Below, piece after piece: positions 58,558 through 64,000 of a stretch of DNA of 64,000 bases. The DNA is from Agelaius tricolor (taxonomy: Eukaryota; Chordata; Aves; Passeriformes; Icteridae), in assembly GCA_023055355.1 (NCBI GenBank), contig JALJCS010000015.1:14118501-14182500 (forward strand), read 5' to 3'. The notes below the pieces were generated by a model. That model ran no database searches, was not told the origin of the DNA, and saw only the letters and a list, made by a program, of their open reading frames with translations. Numbering within the stretch: the first letter of the stretch is position 1; each line of letters starts with the position of its first letter. Made by a program: the position numbers and the translations under genes.

Positions 58558-61500
58558 TCACGATATCCGCGGGGCCGACCTGTCGTTGGTGACGGTCCTG
58601 CGCAGCCGCACCCCGCGCCGGATGGCCACCAGCATGTCTTCGGCCGGGGGGTCCATGGAGGCCGCGGGGGGCGGCGCGGGGGTCTCCTCGCCGGGGCCTG
58701 ACCCCACGAGGGCGGTGGGGAAGGGGAACTGGCCTTCCCCCAGGGCGTGGGCGCCGGCCACCAGCTCCCCAATCTTCTCCACCAAACTGTGCCGGTTGGC
58801 AGCCAACTGTTGGTCCTCCTCTTCCTCAGCGGAGAGGTGCTGGCCGGCCCCGGGGTAGACAGAGATCTCCATGGCACCGCCACCCCAGGCGGTGTTGGGA
58901 AGGCTCAGCCGCTTGGGCGAAGCTTTGGCAAAATCCAGGGGGTTCGGAGAGGCGTCGTCAGCATAGAAGACGCACTCTTCGCTGCCCACCCGCGTAGGGC
59001 CGGCGTAGCCAGGGGAGTCCGGCACTGTGGGGGTCTTCACGGGGACGATGGGGGGTCGGATAGGGATGGGGCCGGCGTTGGAGAGCGTACGGCGGACCGA
59101 GGGCTTGGTGGAGGGCGTGCGGCGGATGGTGGCCACCCCCGGGGTGGTGCCGGCCGGGAGGTTGGTGCCGGTGGGCAGCCCGGCGGTGGAGGCGGGACGC
59201 TTGGTCTGGATCATCCGCCGGTAGTTCTGGGCGATGTTGCTGTTGCGTGGGATGGTGGAGGACTTGTCGAAATCGCTCTGCGGGTCACACTCCACGTCAC
59301 CGTTCACCGAGTAGCAGTCGTAGTCGGAGCCTGGGGAGGGAGCAGCACCATCAGTGTGGCTGGGGGGACAGTGGTATCCAAGCTCAACCATGTCATTAAA
59401 TCCAGCCCCAGCCACTTCCATCACAGCACAACAACAACCAAATTCAACTGCCATGATTGTCACACAACCACTACTGTCCCAGTCATTGCTGGCACAACAT
59501 GCTCCCCACCAAACACAAACATCACTTCTGTAGGAAAGCACAGTCACCCCAGCCATCACACTGAAATTACAACCAACCCCAACTGTCACCATCACAACCA
59601 CCCCAATCAAGCCATCACTACACGATCACGGCCAAGCTCCACTGTCACCACCACATGCTCATAACTGGCTCAGCCATCATCATACCAACATCACGACAGA
59701 TGTGGTTATTTGATCTCCAACTACTGACTCTGTTGCCATCACCTACCATCTGCCACCATCTCCACCTGTACTCAACCTCTGTGCACAGACACATCACCAC
59801 ATCACCTGTTACAGCACTTCCTGGCACAACTGCACCCACTGAGCTTCAGCTAGCACCCAAATAACCAGGAAAAGCTGTGGTTACTTGTGGCACCAGCCCC
59901 TACACAGTATGACCATAGCCCAGTGCTATGACACCCAGCACACACATTTGTGCCCCAGCACCACCAAAACCTCTGTTGTGCCCTTCCCCACTCTAAGTGC
60001 CATTTCAGGTGGTCCCAGGTACCCCTGGTGCCAGTACCTTGGGAAGGGATGGTGTCCTCAGAGCAGGAGGGGGTGGTGGTCTGCGTGCTGTAGCCACTGG
60101 AGTACTGCAGCGAGTCCCGGCTGCTCTTCTGGTGCTCCAAGCTCAGCCCACGGGTCAAGACCATGGCCAGGTCGCTGGCGGCAGGGGACACCTCCTCCCC
60201 ATGCTGCTGGGGCAAAGGGCACTGTCAGCACCCTGGTTCCTCCTCTGGGAGTCCCCAGGAGCCCCCCACCTCTGTGCCCTCCCTGCCACAGCTGGTACCT
60301 TGGCAGCAATTGTAGCCGGCGACATCCGGGGCCTGGGAGCATCCTCGGCACCGATGCCCGGGTACCCCCCGGCAGGAGAGCCCATCTCGGCCTCCCGCAG
60401 GTGCTCCACGCGGTCCTTGCGCCGCTGCAGGGTAGGGACCACCGGCTGGTCATAGGGGCTGGCCTTGGACCAGTCCTGCAACGGGCAAGGCATGCGGTTC
60501 ATGCTGGTGACACTGGGAGCAGGAGTGTGGCAGGAGAGGTCTCAAGCTGATGTCCCCCATGTCAAGCCACGGGTGCTGCTCAGGATGCTCTGCCCCATGC
60601 AGGAGGGGAGGGGAGGGTCCGGGGGCTGAACCCCATGAAGTGAGGGGGGAATCACGTGTGAAATGCAACCCTGGTGGGATGGCAAGGACTAACCGAGGTG
60701 GGGGAGCTGCACTCGCTAACTGACTGGCAGGTTTCGGATGCCTCTGAGGACGCCGAGCTGGAGGACTTCTGCTGTGCCGTGACGAGCCGAGAGCCAGAAG
60801 GTGAGAGAAGAGGCAGTTAGCAAGCAAAGCCAGAGCCATGACCCCGGTTAGAGCAGCACCCACAGCTCCCTGGCTGAGCAAGGCCCCCAGCCCTCCTCCC
60901 CTCTGGCAGTAGCTGCAGGATGGCGAGCAGGATGCGACCTTGGCAGTGGGGTCAAGAACTGGGATGATGCACTGCCCCAACCCTGCCCCCTCTCACCCCA
61001 AGCCATGCAGAGCCAAGAGGTATTTTGGGTTGCTGGGTTGGTGATGCCAGGTTAGCATAGACAGGTGGGAATGGCAACTCCCTGGGGATCCTGGAGCATC
61101 CTTGGCACTGGGGATGGTGCAGCATGAAGGGGAAGCTTTGCTCCATGCTGTCTGGTGGGTGGCACAAATTGGGTATTATGGGGCTGTGGTGATTGGGAAA
61201 CACCCTGTTCTCCTGGCACGGGGAGAGGGATCTCTGTGCCTCATCCCGGGGGAATTCCCTGATAGGGTTTCTCTGCCATGTGGCCCAGGATGCCCACAAC
61301 TACGGCAGGCACCCTCAATATTCCCAATATTTATTCCCCTTGATGCGAACACAGATGGAAATAGTTCTGAGGGTGGGTCTCATCACCTCTCCACCAGACC
61401 CTTGTGCTGCGCCCAGCACCACCCACCCATTCTATGGAAGAGGAAACTGAGGCATGGAGGTTGGCAGCACGGACCACCCTCCCTGTACCTGGCTGGTGAT

Positions 61501-63956
61501 GTCCGAGGGCATGGGGGAAGGTGGTTTGGAATAAGCGGCGTCCTGGGAGATGAAGCCGGAGTCGTGGGAGGAGACGCTGGAGAGGCGGGTGGTGGCGGCG
61601 GGGGGCTGCGCCAGGCTGCGGTAGCGATAGGTGGAACTGGGTGAGCAGGTCTGAGCCCCGCCGGGCCACGCCATGCCACCCTTGGCACTGCTAACGCTGC
61701 TGGGGGGGCGCCAGGGGGACGGGGACACGCCGGTGGGAAGGACAAAGGAAGGAAAAGAGAATTTAAAACAGAGGTTCGGAGGTGGCAGGATGGCCAGCGC
61801 CCTGCCACACATCCCAACCTGGGGAAACTGAGGCACGTAGTCCTCCTGGGGGTGTCCCTTTGCCTCCTGGGGTGGCCCTGCGGCAGGGAACAGGCTGGGG
61901 GACATGACAGAGGTGGTATGCTTGTCCCCAAACACCCATGCACGGCACACATGTCCCCAGACCCTGGTGGACAGGGCATGTGTCGGGCCCCCATCCTGCC
62001 CCATAGGTCCACCAGCCCTACCCAGTGCACCAAGACCAATTCCTCCATATTAGTGGGAGCCACCTGCCCATATGGACATGAGAAGGTGGACATGCACCTT
62101 GTGAGCATCCCCAAAAGCCATAAGCATCATTAACCCACTGAGGTTAATGAAGACCCACTGAGGTTAACGAAGAGGGTTGGATTTCCTGGCTGTGGTTGGG
62201 TGTGGAGCCCACCTCACCATACCTGCACATGCTGGACTTGCGGGAGCTGGAGCTGCTGGGTGAGGATGGGGGCGTCTGGTAGGACCAGCTGTAGTCAGAG
62301 CCCTTCAGGTCCTTGATCACCTGCAGGAAAGATGGGGTTTTAAGTCCCCCCTAAAGATGCCTCCCTGCTCCCCTGACTTGCCCCTACTGACCTGCTCACT
62401 GGCGGGGGGCAACTTGTGGGGCTCAGCGGTGAGCATCACCAGGTCCTCGATGATGCCCTGCAGGTGGGTGATCTCTCCCAGCATAGTGAGCTCCCCGTTC
62501 TGAGGACAGACAAGAGAGAGCATCAGCATCCACTGGGCAGAAGGAACAACCCTTGACCCTCCCGGCCCCCAACACTCACCACCACAGGCTGCAGGAAGGT
62601 GATGAAGGTGCAGAAGCGGCCCCGCTCCTCGATGAGGGCTTTGCGGACCGCCTGCTTCTCCGTCTCCTCCAGCAGCAGGTACATGTCATTGACGTCCTGC
62701 AGCGCGTTGTCCAGCTGGGGCTGCAGGTCCCCCTTCCCTGAGAGATGGGGCACTGTCAGCCCTGGGCTCCCCTGCCACCCTCCCCAGGCTGCTGGCGGTG
62801 CCACTGCCAAGCCGAGGCCATTCCCCCCGCTTGAGGACAGCACCCCATCTTCACATTCCAGCACATACCATAGGTCTCCCACTCTGCCCATCTCCCTGGA
62901 AGGTCCAGGAGCACCCTCACCCCACAACAGACCTGGGCAGGGGGCTTCTCTGCCACTCCATCCCCATCCCTGGCACTTGGGACCAGAGGACCCCTTGGGC
63001 TGCTACATGGTGAGTCTGGCATTGCCTCAGGATATAGGGTGCAGGCTAAGCTAAGCTAAAAGCAAGGTGAGGGTGGGAACTGGGAGTGGATGGACGGACG
63101 GACAGACAGACAGAGGCTGGGGAGACTGGGGGGAGTAGATGAGGAAGCAGAGAGGGGGCCGGTGGTGGGGGGCAGCGGTTCACTTACCAAGTAGCTCTAC
63201 AGGAAGGATGTGGAGGGGAGGGAAGAGAGAAGGAGACAGAGAAAACGTGTGAAAAGAGGCCGAAGGCTGGGGCGCCTGCCCCGCCTCCCCACCACCCCCG
63301 GGCCGTGCTGGCACCTCCCTTTCTACAGGGAGGCAGCAGGACCCCCCTAGTGCCCACCCCCCGGTTGGCAGTGCCACAGCCGGGATACCGGCCCTGGCTG
63401 GGGGTGCTGCGGAGGGGCTGGTGGGGGCAACCCCCAGGAGACCCCCTCTCACCTTTGCGAGCCTTTTTCTGGAGCTTGAGGGTGTCAGAGGACTTTTTCT
63501 TGATCTCATGGCGTGCTCGCTTGTACTCTGGGGGTGCAGAAGTGCTGTCAGAGGGGACCCCTGTCCAGCAGCCACCCTGCACCACGGATCCATCCTGTCC
63601 CCTTTGTACCTTTTGCATGGTCCTTGTCCAGCTGATTGGCAGTTTTCTTCCAGTCCTCAATCCTGTCCTGCAAAGGGTTTATCAGGCTCTCCATGAGGGC
63701 ACTGGAGCAGGGAGAGAGAAGCAGAGTGTGGGAGAGTGCTGGAGCCACGGCAGAGCCATTCCCCACCCATGCCCAGCCAGCACCCAGCATCCCCTCCTTA
63801 GGGAGGGAATGAGCCTGGCCAGGCCGTGTCACCAACGCCGTGGGTTTGGAGCTGATCCTGGTGCTGCTTACTTGGTGAATTGCCGGAGCTTGGCCTCGAT
63901 GCTGCGGTGCCGCATGCACATCCGGGTCAGCGCCGAGCCGATGTCCCTCGTGGCAC
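58558..63956 (-). CDS. MTSS2: MTSS I-BAR domain-containing protein 2 (MTSS1-like), all but the N-terminus
   Basis: Partial; the first exons lie right of the window. Exons 5' to 3': 63872-63956, 63610-63701, 63453-63527, 62580-62737, 62392-62499, 62223-62320, 61489-61699, 60694-60768, 60299-60475, 60038-60206, 58558-59330; 672 residues plus stop (human about 747 in full). The protein senses and bends the plasma membrane through its I-BAR domain and binds actin through a C-terminal WH2, acting in ruffles and lamellipodia. I-BAR stretches seen are TRMCMRHRSIEAKLRQFT, QDRIEDWKKTANQLDKDHAK, YKRARHEIKKKSSDTLKLQK and MYLLLEETEKQAVRKALIEE. The Ser/Pro-rich middle contains SSVSSHDSGFISQDAAYSKP. The WH2 lies near residues AEDMLVAIRRGVRLRRT, just before the stop. 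Three acceptors are tandem CAGCAG, and a 9-base in-frame microexon candidate lies at 63188-63196. Confidence 0.95.
59380..59960. repeat. CA/TCA-rich degenerate low-complexity block in an MTSS2 intron
   Basis: On the + strand, diverged units such as atcacaaccacc, ccatcac and tgtcaccaccac recur throughout, with strong depletion of G. It looks like a decayed minisatellite between the last two MTSS2 coding exons. Confidence 0.55.
62138..62177. repeat. Two tandem copies of an approximately 20-bp unit in an MTSS2 intron
   Basis: cccactgaggttaatgaaga is followed at once by cccactgaggttaacgaaga. The pair sits about 45 bases from the donor of the exon at 62223-62320, on its intron side. Confidence 0.85.
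63090..63113. repeat. (GGAC)n/(AGAC)n microsatellite in an MTSS2 intron
   Basis: ggatggacggacggacagac then agacag: about six imperfect tetranucleotide units between the microexon candidate and the exon at 62580-62737. Confidence 0.85.
63188..63196 (-). other. MTSS2: Candidate 9-nt in-frame microexon of MTSS2
   Basis: On the minus strand agctacttg is bounded by a strong acceptor (ccttcctgtag preceded by about 45 mostly pyrimidine bases) and a near-perfect donor (gtaagtg). The flanking exons meet at phase 1 (g|gg). Inclusion keeps frame and changes K-G-K to K-E-L-L-G-K, inserting E-L-L in the I-BAR region between KKARK and GKGDLQPQ. Transcription of the microexon is inferred only. Confidence 0.6.
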
Positions 63957-64000
63957 CTGGGGGGAGCAAAGTGCTGCTGACGAGGGGCAGGGACACCCCC

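Noticed and set aside
57615..58883. Minus-strand open frames rich in Phe/Leu/Ser with apparent membrane segments
   Set aside because: They are translations of the purine-rich block (UUU, UUC, CUU, UCU codons) and the wrong frame of MTSS2's last exon.
58747..59664. 305-codon plus-strand open frame opposite the last MTSS2 exon
   Set aside because: It is the antisense shadow of a GC-rich coding exon and runs on into the CA-rich intron repeat; no family resemblance.

Overview
The window is vertebrate nuclear DNA, almost certainly from a bird. The genes have many short exons with GT-AG introns, most introns are compact, and CR1 LINE 3' ends (typical of birds and reptiles) sit in the introns. The gene order is that of human 16q22 (FCSK-COG4-SF3B3-IL34-MTSS2), which corresponds to chicken chromosome 11. 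The bird order cannot be told from the sequence. All exon boundaries were read by hand from splice consensus, reading phase and remembered family sequences. For COG4, SF3B3, IL34 and the SDR gene the exon lengths add up to a whole number of codons and a full-length protein.

Layout. 1-1073 (+) holds the last two coding exons and 3'UTR of FCSK (fucokinase). 1410-15397 (-) is the complete COG4 gene, 19 coding exons and 780 residues, tail-to-tail with FCSK. 15398-15772 is a CpG-rich bidirectional promoter shared with SF3B3. 15700-44601 (+) is complete SF3B3, 25 coding exons and 1217 residues; two of its introns carry SNORD111-like C/D-box snoRNAs. 44602-48493 is GC-rich intergenic DNA with two degenerate minisatellites around a CpG island that probably belongs to IL34. 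48512-52796 (+) is IL34, 6 coding exons and 180 residues. Its fourth intron carries four intact tRNA-Gly(GCC) genes and one decayed copy in a tandemly duplicated array. 54102-56520 (-) is a six-exon short-chain dehydrogenase/reductase gene of the C-factor-like kind, 253 residues. 56882-63956 (-) is the 3' part of MTSS2, with most of its I-BAR domain, the Ser/Pro-rich middle, the WH2 tail and a long 3'UTR containing about 0.55 kb of purine-rich sequence. Its first exons lie beyond the right edge.

The genes are mostly unrelated housekeeping or signalling genes: fucose salvage, Golgi tethering, U2 snRNP/SF3b splicing, the CSF1R ligand and actin-membrane remodelling. They are linked by ancient synteny and do not form a pathway.

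I found no undescribed multi-gene system. The observations most worth checking are an in-frame 9-nt microexon candidate in the MTSS2 I-BAR region, tandem CAGCAG acceptors on three adjacent MTSS2 exons, the tRNA-Gly array and its shared spacers inside IL34, an 82-bp duplication within COG4 introns, and the purine-rich block in the MTSS2 3'UTR.
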